A stretch of 5,935 nt of DNA from Desulfuromonadaceae bacterium UBA5613 (GCA_002424625.1 DIKR01000098.1:1-5935), one strand, 5' to 3'; shown: positions 1 to 5,807, counted from the stretch's first letter. Notes: generated by a model not told the origin, from the letters alone. Made by a program: numbers and translations.

Positions 1-2
1 AT

Positions 3-41
3 GGTCTGCTCGCCTGGGCGGTCGTTGCGGGGATGGGATGA
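3..41 (+). CDS. C-terminal tail of an upstream membrane protein (partial)
   Basis: In the frame starting at base 3, the first bases translate to twelve residues, GLLAWAVVAGMG, followed by TGA at 39-41. The peptide is hydrophobic, like the end of a transmembrane helix, and its codons are GC-rich at third positions as in the next gene. The other two plus frames also close early, at 50-52 and 70-72, but give less protein-like peptides. The stop lies 21 bases before the transporter start, so the two genes could share a transcript. The fragment is too short to name a family, and the frame choice is a judgement. Confidence 0.4.
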   Translation, partial: GLLAWAVVAGMG

Positions 42-62
42 AATTCTGGTGAGTGAGGCACA

Positions 63-1658
63 ATGTCTTTGATCTATGATCCGATCTTCCTTCTTCTGCT
101 CATTATCGTCCTGGGCGAACTCCTTGGCAAAGTCCGCATTGCCGGTTTTGTCATCGGTCCGGCAGCGACGATCTTTGTCGCCCTTGCTTTCGGCCATTTC
201 GGGGTTCTCCTTCCCGAAGGGATCCGCAATATCGGCCTCGCCTTGTTTATCTACGCGGTCGCCCTGCAGTCGGCGCCGGGTTTTATCAACTCCTTTCGCC
301 ATCATGGTCTGGCCATGGCCCTTTGTGTTCTCGCTATGGCAGCGACCGGCGCCCTCACCGCTTTCGGGGCTTCCTTCCTCTTCGGCTTCGACCCCGGTAC
401 TGTCGCCGGCTTGATGGCCGGGAGCATGACCAGTACTCCGGCCCTGGCTGCCGCTGTTGATCTTCTTGGTCCCGGCGCCGCCACCGCCGCTTACGGGGTG
501 ACCTACGGCTTCGGCGTACTTGGCGTTGCCCTCTTTGTCCAGCTCCTCCCTCGCCTGAGCAAGCGGACGATCAAAGAGGAAGAATCGACCCTCAAGAGCG
601 AGCTTGATCGGGACAATCCGCCGATTAGCTCCATCCACCTCGAAATCACCAACCCCGGGATCGTCGGTCGCCGCGTCGATTCTCTCAAGCTGCAAGCGAT
701 TGCCCCGGTGACGATTACCCGCCTTCTCACTGCCGGGGCGAGCGAACCGGTGCTGGTGCGCGGAGAGACGATTTTTGCCCTCGGTGACCGCATTCGGATT
801 GCCGGCCGACCCGATGACCTGGCGCGCATCTCCCCTTTCCTCGGCCACCCGATCGAGAAGGAGATCGCCTTTGATCGCGTCCTCTCGAAGAAGAGTATCG
901 TGGTGTCGCGGCGTAAAATTGTCGGTAAGACTCTGGGTTTCTTTAATGTGCGTGAAGTTTTCAATGTGCAGATCACTCGCGTCACCCGCAACGGTATCGA
1001 CCTCCCCCCCGAGCCCGATCTGCGCCTCCATCTCGGCGACGTCCTCCATGCCGTCGGCGACGAACGGGCTTTAGAGAATGTCACCCGGATCATCGGCAAC
1101 GACGTCAAAGCGACCTATGAAATCGGTATGTTGCCGATCCTTGCCGGACTTCTCGTCGGCTTTGCCCTCAGTCGTCTCACCCTCCCCCTGCCATTGCTCG
1201 GCGACTTCACCCTCGGCACTACCGGCGGCGTCCTTATCGCCGGACTTCTCCTCGGCAGCCTCTACAGCACCGGGCCGCTGATCTGGGACGTGCCCGCTGC
1301 CGGCAATCGCCTGATCCGCGACCTTGGTCTTGCCCTCTTCATGGCCGCGGTCGGCACCGCTGCCGGCGGCACCCTCCTTGCCACCTTGCAACAGCAGGGA
1401 CTAAGCCTCTTTGTCGCCGGGGTGGCAGTAACGATCCTCCCCCTCTGCGTCGGTGCCGGTCTTGGACTCCTTTACTTTCGTATTAATTTCCTGCGCCTGC
1501 TCGGAGTCCTCGTCGGTGCCATGACCAGCGCTTCCGGCCTGGCTGCTGCCAACAACCTTTCACGCACCCCTTACGCGGCCTCCGCCTACGCCACCGTCTA
1601 TCCTCTGGCGATGATCGCCAAGATTATTGCGGTGAAGATCCTAGTGATGATCCTTTAA
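63..1658 (+). CDS. AAE-family (AspT/YidE/YbjL-like) transporter with two RCK_C domains
   Basis: This 531-residue protein has the layout of the aspartate:alanine exchanger family. An N-terminal hydrophobic half (about residues 5-165) and a C-terminal hydrophobic half (about 354-531) flank a soluble cytoplasmic region (about 166-350). The middle contains two TrkA_C/RCK_C-like units, roughly 195-262 and 278-347, with the typical 'GD.I...G...L' ends (GDRIRIAGRPDDL; GDVLHAVGDERAL). The two halves carry matching family motifs, GSMTSTPALAAA near 120-131 and GAMTSASGLAAA near 485-496, which shows the internal duplication. Characterised members exchange aspartate for alanine or export small acids. The substrate here cannot be read from sequence, and most YidE/YbjL-like members have none assigned. 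The ATG at 63 is preceded by TGAGG (54-58), and an in-frame stop at 54-56 rules out a longer start. It may be co-transcribed with the gene ending at 41. Confidence 0.93.
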   Translation: MSLIYDPIFLLLLIIVLGELLGKVRIAGFVIGPAATIFVALAFGHFGVLLPEGIRNIGLALFIYAVALQSAPGFINSFRHHGLAMALCVLAMAATGALTAFGASFLFGFDPGTVAGLMAGSMTSTPALAAAVDLLGPGAATAAYGVTYGFGVLGVALFVQLLPRLSKRTIKEEESTLKSELDRDNPPISSIHLEITNPGIVGRRVDSLKLQAIAPVTITRLLTAGASEPVLVRGETIFALGDRIRIAGRPDDLARISPFLGHPIEKEIAFDRVLSKKSIVVSRRKIVGKTLGFFNVREVFNVQITRVTRNGIDLPPEPDLRLHLGDVLHAVGDERALENVTRIIGNDVKATYEIGMLPILAGLLVGFALSRLTLPLPLLGDFTLGTTGGVLIAGLLLGSLYSTGPLIWDVPAAGNRLIRDLGLALFMAAVGTAAGGTLLATLQQQGLSLFVAGVAVTILPLCVGAGLGLLYFRINFLRLLGVLVGAMTSASGLAAANNLSRTPYAASAYATVYPLAMIAKIIAVKILVMIL

Positions 1659-1696
1659 AGCCGGTTTCGCCCGGCGTTGAACCGGATATCGGCAAT

Positions 1697-1745
1697 AAAA
1701 AAAGCGCCCCCCGGAACCTTACAGTCACTCCGGGGGGCGCTTTTT
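1697..1745. terminator. Bidirectional intrinsic terminator
   Basis: A perfect 12-bp GC-rich stem (GCGCCCCCCGGA at 1704-1715, TCCGGGGGGCGC at 1729-1740) encloses a 13-nt loop. Seven A's (1697-1703) precede it and five T's (1741-1745) follow it. It therefore gives a hairpin plus U-tract on both strands. It sits 38 bases after the transporter stop and 27 bases beyond the rubrerythrin stop, between convergent genes, so it should end both transcripts. Confidence 0.93.
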
Positions 1746-1772
1746 CATTGCAGGACCGGGGAGTTGGCCCTG

Positions 1773-2309
1773 TTAGTAGTGTTCTTCAACGAGTTCGAAG
1801 TAGCCTTGCGGATGTTTGCAGACCGGGCAGACCTTCAGGGCTTCGAGCCCTTCATGGATATGTCCGCATTTGCGGCAGCGCCAGCGTGCCGGCTCTCCCT
1901 GTTTAAAGAGCGTTCCGGCTTCGAGTTCTTCCAAAAGTTTCTGGTAGCGCTCCTGATGAGCCTTTTCAATTTTGCCGATCGCCTGAAAGAGGAAGGCGAT
2001 TTCGGTAAATCCTTCATCCCTGGCCTGCTGCGCCATACGCGGATACATCTCGGTGAATTCATCCATCTCACCGGCCGCGGCCGCCCGCAGGTTGTCAGCG
2101 GTATTGCCGATCCCGTTCAGAAGTTTAAAGTGGAGTTTGGCATGCTCCATCTCATTGTCGGCAGTCTCGAGAAAATAAGCGGCGATCTTTTCATAACCCT
2201 CTTGCTGGGCCACCTTGGCAAAATAGCTGTACTTGTTGCGCGCCTGCGATTCTCCGGCAAAGGCTTCCCGCAGATTCTGTTCGGTTTTACTTCCTTTAAG
2301 CTCGGGCAT
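1773..2309 (-). CDS. rbr: Rubrerythrin (peroxide-scavenging diiron/rubredoxin protein)
   Basis: This 178-residue protein is a classical rubrerythrin: an N-terminal four-helix ferritin-like diiron domain (about 1-135) followed by a rubredoxin-like domain (about 140-178). The diiron ligands expected from Desulfovibrio vulgaris rubrerythrin are all in place: E20, E53, H56 (the redox-switching histidine), E81, E84, E115 and H118. The C-terminal iron site is C145-x2-C148 and C161-x2-C164. Known members are cytoplasmic NAD(P)H-linked peroxidases that reduce hydrogen peroxide to water in anaerobes, with electrons entering through the rubredoxin centre. The start has a strong AGGAGT ribosome-binding site (2315-2320) five bases upstream. 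The gene lies 27 bases downstream of the ferritin-like gene on the same strand with no visible promoter between them, so the two probably form one operon ending at the 1697-1745 terminator. Nothing looks broken or truncated. Confidence 0.97.
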   Translation of the reverse strand: MPELKGSKTEQNLREAFAGESQARNKYSYFAKVAQQEGYEKIAAYFLETADNEMEHAKLHFKLLNGIGNTADNLRAAAAGEMDEFTEMYPRMAQQARDEGFTEIAFLFQAIGKIEKAHQERYQKLLEELEAGTLFKQGEPARWRCRKCGHIHEGLEALKVCPVCKHPQGYFELVEEHY

Positions 2310-2336
2310 GGGACACTCCTGTGAGGGGTTAAGGAC

Positions 2337-2837
2337 TTATTTCAGCGCACCGATCATGAGTTCGAAATCTTCGAGAAGAGATTGCAGATCCTCTTCGTGC
2401 TCGACTTCCTGCTGGATAATCTGCAGGACCATGTTGTAGGTAACCGGATCCGCTTCTCTGGTTAAATCGAGAAGGTGTTTATAGGTCGTGATGGCGCATT
2501 GCTCTCCCTTGATATTCTGCACCAGCAGAGTTTTGACGAAAGGATCATCGGGCGCATCGTAACCGCAATTGGTCAGTTTGTACCAATCTTCCGGTTTGGT
2601 TGGCGGCGTGCCGCCGAGTTGAATGATGCGCATCGCGACCATATCAGCGTGCAGCAACTCTTCTGTCGCATGCTGCAAAAGTTCTGCGCCGACGGCATCT
2701 TTCATCGGCCCCTTGACCAGTTTTGCTCCCAGCCAGTACTGGTGATATGCTAGCCATTCATCGCAGTAGGCGCGCCGCAGCAGATCCAGGAGTATTTCGA
2801 CATCCATGCCAATGATTTCGCGACCTTTCGACCCCAT
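2337..2837 (-). CDS. Dps-like / thioferritin-type ferritin with bacterioferritin-like diiron site
   Basis: This 166-residue four-helix ferritin-like protein contains a full bacterioferritin-style dimetal ligand set: E27, E60 and H63 (ExxH), E112, and E144 and H147 (ExxH), with spacing close to that of bacterioferritin. Two cysteines, C91 in TNCGYD and C114 just after the E112 ligand, match the cysteine pair known from the DPSL/thioferritin class of archaea and anaerobes, whose members form 12-subunit cages and use iron to consume peroxide. A third cysteine is C25. I infer ferroxidase/iron storage and oxidative-stress protection in the cytoplasm, supported by the rubrerythrin gene immediately downstream. 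The ATG at 2837 has AGGA at 2845-2848 seven bases upstream. The internal Met at residue 11 has no such site. The DPSL assignment rests on the ligand and cysteine pattern; a generic ferritin-like protein is the alternative. Confidence 0.85.
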   Translation of the reverse strand: MGSKGREIIGMDVEILLDLLRRAYCDEWLAYHQYWLGAKLVKGPMKDAVGAELLQHATEELLHADMVAMRIIQLGGTPPTKPEDWYKLTNCGYDAPDDPFVKTLLVQNIKGEQCAITTYKHLLDLTREADPVTYNMVLQIIQQEVEHEEDLQSLLEDFELMIGALK

Positions 2838-2863
2838 GTTAAAATCCTTTCCAGTGCTAAGTA

Positions 2864-2875
2864 GAAATTAATTTC
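2864..2875. repeat. Perfect 12-bp palindrome, candidate operator of the ferritin-rubrerythrin operon
   Basis: GAAATTAATTTC is its own reverse complement. It lies about +7 to +18 relative to the predicted minus-strand transcription start, where a bound repressor would block RNA polymerase. AT-rich palindromes at this place are typical operators, but this one does not clearly match a Fur or PerR consensus. The symmetry is seen directly; the regulator is unknown and the function is inferred. Confidence 0.45.
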
Positions 2876-2887
2876 CGCATTTTTGTT

Positions 2888-2915
2888 ATTTTACGTGTCG
2901 CGACCGCAAAGTCAA
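2888..2915 (-). promoter_or_regulatory. Sigma-70-type promoter for the ferritin-rubrerythrin operon
   Basis: On the minus strand, TTGACT (2910-2915, five of six matches to the -35 consensus) is followed after 16 bases by TAAAAT (2888-2893, five of six matches to the -10 consensus). Transcription would start near 2881 and give a leader of about 44 nt before the ATG at 2837. Confidence 0.7.
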
Positions 2916-2944
2916 CAAAACAGCTGTGCCCTTCGGGAAAAGTC

Positions 2945-2966
2945 CGCTTTGCCAGAGAGGAAAGCG
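2945..2966. repeat. Inverted repeat between the divergent promoters
   Basis: CGCTTT (2945-2950) pairs with AAAGCG (2961-2966). The pairing can extend inward by CC/GG (2952-2953 with 2959-2960), leaving one bulged G and the loop AGAGA. No T-run follows directly on either strand, so it is not a standard terminator. It lies upstream of both predicted promoters, so a protein-binding site or a hairpin of no consequence are both possible. Confidence 0.35.
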
Positions 2967-2993
2967 CTATGGGCTGAATATTTTTCTGCGGAA

Positions 2994-3028
2994 TTGACAC
3001 ACCGGTGAAGGGGGTTATCTGTTATAAC
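2994..3028 (+). promoter_or_regulatory. Candidate extended -10 promoter for the ImcH-like cytochrome gene
   Basis: An extended -10 element, TGTTATAAC (TG at 3020-3021, TATAAC at 3023-3028), lies upstream of the cytochrome gene. A perfect TTGACA is at 2994-2999, but 23 bases separate it from TATAAC, too far for one normal promoter. Paired instead with TTATCT (3015-3020) the spacer is 15 bases. I favour the extended -10 with a start near 3035. GTTATAAC (3021-3028) is itself a palindrome, and GTTAT is repeated at 3014 and 3021, so a regulator could bind over the -10. Confidence 0.5.
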
Positions 3029-3034
3029 GTGAAT

Positions 3035-3236
3035 AGTCCGTTTCAATCTCTTGTCCAGCGGAGTTGAAGAGGAAGAACCTGTTTTTCCCCGACGATGTCA
3101 TTTTAATCCATGGTTACAACCCCTAAAAATTACCTTTCTTCGAGCTCTTAGAAAAAATTAAGTGGGAAAAAAAGAATTTGTTTGATAATAAAGTCCAGTT
3201 GCAACGAATTTAAACTCGAAAGGGGACCACGGAACC
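3035..3236 (+). promoter_or_regulatory. Long AT-rich 5' leader of the cytochrome gene
   Basis: If transcription starts near 3035, about 200 nt of untranslated leader precede the ATG at 3237. It is AT-rich with runs of A and T. TTTTTCCC (3082-3089) can pair with GGGAAAAA (3164-3171), and CCCCT (3120-3124) is complementary to the Shine-Dalgarno AGGGG (3221-3225), so a fold that hides the ribosome-binding site is conceivable. GTTGCAAC (3198-3205) is an 8-bp palindrome. I do not recognise a riboswitch class, including the GEMM cyclic-dinucleotide type common in Geobacter. A 13-codon ORF at 3110-3151 lacks a ribosome-binding site. Confidence 0.35.
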
Positions 3237-4694
3237 ATGGTCAGTCTGTCCAGCGTCATGTTGTCATTTATCAAAGGAATTCAAAAGAGCAGGATCTCCC
3301 TGTTGGGAGCGTTTATCACCACGGTCGTCTTTCCGGTACTGCTCGGGGCAATCATCCTTGATATGCTGGGCTATGTCACCAACACCTATTACGGCTTCTT
3401 CATCTACATGATTCTCGGTCCGGCCTTTCTCTTCGGCCTGGTTCTGGTCTTTGTCGGACTCTTCTTTTTCAAGGGGAGTCGCGAAGTCCAAATCTTCACC
3501 ATGGAGTATCTTCAGGAGCAGGTTAGTGATCCGGTGCGCTTCACCAGGGTAAAGAAGCTGATCTTCCTTGGCGTTGTTTTGACCGTTGTTAACATCGGAG
3601 TTTTTAGTCTCCTTGCTTACAGCGGTTACCACTACATGGAATCGAACGAATTCTGCGGGCAGTTTTGTCACACGGTGATGAATCCGGAATATACCACCCA
3701 CCAGAACTCTCCACACTCGAACGTCCATTGCGTTGAATGTCACATCGGCAGTGGCGCTGCCTGGTTTGCCAAGTCGAAACTTTCCGGCACCCGCCAGATT
3801 ATCGCGGTCGCCCTCGACACTTATCCGCGGCCGATCCATACCCCGGTGCACGGCTTGCGCCCGGCCGGCGAAACCTGCGAAGCCTGTCATCGCCCCGAAC
3901 TCTTTCACGGTGACAAGCTGGTTATTCGTGAACATACTCTTGACGACGAAGTTAATTCCAAGGTTAATACCTTGTTAATGATGAAGATTGGTTCGGCTGG
4001 CGACCGGGCAGTCAGTTCACACGGCATTCACTGGCATGTCTCTCCGGAAAATACGATCACATATCTTTCGGATGCAACGCGTCAGGTGATCCCCGAAGTC
4101 ACGCTGACCCGTGCGGACGGTACCAAGACAGTCTTTCGCTCTGGCGCCAAGATCGACAGTGTAAAAGGTGAAAAAAGCAAAACTGAGCTGCGGACCATGG
4201 ACTGTATCGATTGTCACAATCGTCCGGCACATGTCTATCTGTCGGATGAGGAAGCAATCGATCTCAAGTTTGCAGAAGGAAAGATTCCGCGCGACCTTCC
4301 TTTCATCAAGCGTGAAGCGCTGAAGGCCGCCAATAAGAGCTACAAAAGCGCCGCAGCTGCCAAAGTCGGGATCGCTGCTGATTTGCAGGCTTTTTATCAG
4401 CAGAATTATCCGGAGATCGTGAAACAGAAGCAGGCACAGCTGGTTCAGGCGATTGCCGGCGTCCAGGCTGCTTATGCCGAGAATGTCTTCCCTGATATGA
4501 ATATCGGCTGGGGAAACTACACCTCGCTGTTACAGCATGGGCCGGACTTTGACAAAGGCTGTTTCCGCTGTCATGGTGGAGAGCATGAATCTGACAGCGG
4601 CGAAGTCATCTCTTCTGACTGCAACATTTGTCACAGCATTCTCGCTGAGGGAGAGAATGATCCCGCCATTCTCAAAACTTTGCGTGGCGAATAA
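3237..4694 (+). CDS. imcH: ImcH-like NapC/NirT-family inner-membrane multiheme c-type cytochrome
   Basis: This 485-residue protein has three N-terminal membrane helices (about 20-45, 52-78 and 107-132) followed by a large periplasmic multiheme domain. Its twelve cysteines form exactly six heme-attachment motifs: CGQFCH (140-145, an unusual CX3CH), then CVECH (165-169), CEACH (214-218), CIDCH (323-327), CFRCH (442-446) and CNICH (462-466). The stretch from the first heme to about residue 195 (CHTVMNPEYTTH, NSPH, CHIG, KLSG) has the NapC/NirT/NrfH look, with M148 or nearby histidines as likely axial ligands. SHGIHWH (261-267) offers further ligands. Three helices, about 53 kDa and a NapC/NirT domain fit ImcH of Geobacter sulfurreducens, an inner-membrane cytochrome needed for reducing high-potential extracellular acceptors; I infer menaquinol oxidation and electron delivery to periplasmic cytochromes. 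AGGGG (3221-3225) lies 11 bases before the ATG. No partner reductase is adjacent. The family call is firm; the ImcH orthology is from recalled architecture. Confidence 0.9.
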   Translation: MVSLSSVMLSFIKGIQKSRISLLGAFITTVVFPVLLGAIILDMLGYVTNTYYGFFIYMILGPAFLFGLVLVFVGLFFFKGSREVQIFTMEYLQEQVSDPVRFTRVKKLIFLGVVLTVVNIGVFSLLAYSGYHYMESNEFCGQFCHTVMNPEYTTHQNSPHSNVHCVECHIGSGAAWFAKSKLSGTRQIIAVALDTYPRPIHTPVHGLRPAGETCEACHRPELFHGDKLVIREHTLDDEVNSKVNTLLMMKIGSAGDRAVSSHGIHWHVSPENTITYLSDATRQVIPEVTLTRADGTKTVFRSGAKIDSVKGEKSKTELRTMDCIDCHNRPAHVYLSDEEAIDLKFAEGKIPRDLPFIKREALKAANKSYKSAAAAKVGIAADLQAFYQQNYPEIVKQKQAQLVQAIAGVQAAYAENVFPDMNIGWGNYTSLLQHGPDFDKGCFRCHGGEHESDSGEVISSDCNICHSILAEGENDPAILKTLRGE

Positions 4695-4711
4695 GCGCCA
4701 AGAAACAAGAT

Positions 4712-4747
4712 AAAAAACGGGGCAGCCGACGCTGCCCCGTTTTTTTT
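4712..4747. terminator. Bidirectional intrinsic terminator
   Basis: A perfect 9-bp stem (CGGGGCAGC at 4718-4726, GCTGCCCCG at 4731-4739) with loop CGAC is preceded by six A's (4712-4717) and followed by eight T's (4740-4747). It should terminate the cytochrome transcript, whose stop is 17 bases upstream, and in reverse the thioesterase/small-protein operon, whose stop is at 4754-4756. Confidence 0.93.
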
Positions 4748-4753
4748 GTGAAT

Positions 4754-5125
4754 CTATTTTTTCAAAGCTTTTGCTGCCGAGCGATACTCTTTCGGAACCT
4801 CATCCAGCCGCGTCGTCAAATGTAATCCCCCTGCTTTGTCGATATAAACGTAGCCTTCCGGTTCGACGTCCCGTTGCAGCAAAGGTTCAATCTTTTCGAG
4901 CATCGCCGCCGGCAGCGTTGGTGACCAGTCCGCTTTCATCCCGTCGAGGTGAAGATCGTCCTTTTGGGCCAGGAGGATAATCCGGCTGCGGAAATCCTGG
5001 TAAAATATTTGCGCGGCACGATAAGCCGGCACGTCCAGGGAATAACGCATCAGGAGTTGATCGGCGGCGACGCAGGTGCCGACAATGACCACAAACCATA
5101 ACAGCCAGATAAAGAGACGTTTCAT
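4754..5125 (-). CDS. Small exported or membrane-anchored protein of unknown function
   Basis: This 123-residue protein begins with a short basic segment and a hydrophobic stretch (about residues 4-20) that reads as a Sec signal peptide, with possible cleavage near CVA-A (18-21), or as a single membrane anchor. The cysteine at 18 is not in a good lipobox. The remaining ~100 residues are charged and soluble-looking. The segment at 92-115 (YVYIDKAGGLHLTTRLDEVP, then KEYR) resembles the tyrosine/aspartate/glycine/histidine pattern seen in DUF4124-like periplasmic proteins of proteobacteria; this is my pattern recognition, not a proven match. The start is chosen from GGGGAG (5137-5142) upstream. 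The open frame runs on to 5494, but that part is the shadow of the overlapping thioesterase. It starts 7 bases after the thioesterase stop and is almost certainly co-transcribed with it. I cannot assign a function. Confidence 0.8.
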   Translation of the reverse strand: MKRLFIWLLWFVVIVGTCVAADQLLMRYSLDVPAYRAAQIFYQDFRSRIILLAQKDDLHLDGMKADWSPTLPAAMLEKIEPLLQRDVEPEGYVYIDKAGGLHLTTRLDEVPKEYRSAAKALKK

Positions 5126-5132
5126 AGATATG

Positions 5133-5603
5133 TTAGCTCCCCGGCAGGGTGATGCAGAGACATTCCCCTTCGGCAAAAACAGTTGCGCCGCGGCAGATCC
5201 GGCCATGTACCATGATCTTGCGCCCGACCGCTGAGACGATGTCGGTCTCGACCGTGACCACCTCTTGCAGGGGGAGGAGACTGCGAAAACTGACATTGAG
5301 GTTGCCGACGACAATCGGATAACCCGCCGCCCAGGCGGCCAAACCGAGAACTTCATCGAGAGCCGCAGCAATCGCCCCGCCATGCGCGTTGCCAGGCGGG
5401 CCCTCGGTCTCGGGCCCGAACCAGATGCGGGCGCGCAGTTGCTGTGCTGAATCACGAAAATAACGAACGCGAAAACGCGCGCCATCCGGATCACCGGAAA
5501 CGAAACGCAATGATTTGCCGATCAGGGCCGGCGCATCGAAGGGGGTCCAGTCAGCTGCCCCGCTGAGATCGGGGGGGGGAAGGAGAGGCGAGAGAATCGA
5601 CAC
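5133..5603 (-). CDS. Hotdog-fold acyl-CoA thioesterase, PaaI/THEM4-like
   Basis: The protein (156 residues from the chosen start) is a single hotdog domain. Counted from the GTG, the signature NAHGGAIAAALDEVLG spans about 72-87, with HGG at 74-76 and the acidic D83-E84 on the central helix, as in PaaI/THEM4-type thioesterases. The strand region GNLNVSFRSLLP (100-111) is the usual 'T...V.F..P.P' element that forms the dimer sheet. Such enzymes hydrolyse acyl-CoA thioesters in the cytoplasm; the substrate is not readable here. Start choice: GTG at 5601-5603 has GAGGAG (5610-5615) six bases upstream. The in-frame ATG at 5622-5624 would add seven residues but has no ribosome-binding site, and the GAGGAG would then fall inside the coding sequence. 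The gene is followed after 7 bases by the small exported protein. Confidence 0.85.
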   Translation of the reverse strand: MSILSPLLPPPDLSGAADWTPFDAPALIGKSLRFVSGDPDGARFRVRYFRDSAQQLRARIWFGPETEGPPGNAHGGAIAAALDEVLGLAAWAAGYPIVVGNLNVSFRSLLPLQEVVTVETDIVSAVGRKIMVHGRICRGATVFAEGECLCITLPGS

Positions 5604-5703
5604 AGTAAACTCCTCAACAGGCATTAAAATGGCATCAGGAGCGCTACCATAACAGAGTTGTCGGTTTGAGAAAAGCCGGGCAGAGAGAATTTTCTAGCCC
5701 GAC

Positions 5704-5730
5704 ATTATGGATTAGAGTGAAAAATACCAA
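5704..5730 (-). promoter_or_regulatory. Weak candidate promoter for the thioesterase operon
   Basis: On the minus strand TTGGTA (5725-5730) and CATAAT (5704-5709, five of six matches to the -10 consensus) are separated by 15 bases, shorter than usual. The start would be near 5697, about 95 bases before the GTG. No better pair was found by eye. Confidence 0.3.
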
Positions 5731-5748
5731 GAAGGGTATGCGCTGTAT

Positions 5749-5761
5749 GTAAAAATTTTAC
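5749..5761. repeat. 13-bp inverted repeat, candidate operator
   Basis: GTAAAA (5749-5754) and TTTTAC (5756-5761) are perfect inverted arms around a single A. The site lies between the divergent promoters, about 47 bases upstream of the plus-strand -35 and about 20 bases upstream of the weak minus-strand -35. A short symmetric AT-rich element here could bind a dimeric regulator. The symmetry is seen directly; the role is inferred. Confidence 0.4.
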
Positions 5762-5807
5762 CTGAGCCCCGTGTGCTGTTTATAATATTGTTAAATTAAA
5801 AAAAGAT

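Noticed and set aside
503..1108. 201-codon minus-strand open frame inside the transporter gene
   Set aside because: The translation is arginine/serine-rich and low in complexity, as expected for a shadow frame in GC-rich DNA.
1677..2324. 215-codon plus-strand open frame
   Set aside because: It is antisense to the rubrerythrin gene, whose ligands and cysteines are all intact, and it runs through the terminator hairpin. The product resembles no family I know.
3110..3151. 13-codon leader peptide upstream of the cytochrome gene
   Set aside because: There is no ribosome-binding site before the ATG and no regulatory codon run. It is short enough to arise by chance.
3035..3236. GEMM-type cyclic-dinucleotide riboswitch or sigma-54 promoter before the cytochrome gene
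   Set aside because: The conserved GEMM core was not found by eye. TTGCA at 3199-3203 lacks the GG element required for sigma-54 upstream of it.
3264..3935. 223-codon minus-strand open frame over the cytochrome gene
   Set aside because: It is antisense to the membrane helices and first heme motifs of a clearly real cytochrome.
4754..5125. Lipoprotein signal at Cys18 of the small protein
   Set aside because: The residue before the cysteine is threonine and the preceding residues do not fit a lipobox. Ordinary signal peptidase cleavage or an uncleaved anchor is more likely.
5126..5494. N-terminal extension of the small protein to 246 residues
   Set aside because: The extension overlaps the thioesterase in another frame and is arginine/serine-rich. 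The internal ATG at 5125 has its own ribosome-binding site and begins a signal-like segment.
5677..5701. Terminator hairpin in the divergent spacer
   Set aside because: The stem is only five GC pairs with an uneven interior, and no T-run follows on either strand.
5781..5786. TATAAT as a plus-strand -10 box
   Set aside because: The best -35 at normal spacing (TTACCT, 5758-5763) matches poorly. The TTGACA/TAGCAT pair downstream is a better promoter, and this tract more likely acts as AT-rich upstream DNA.
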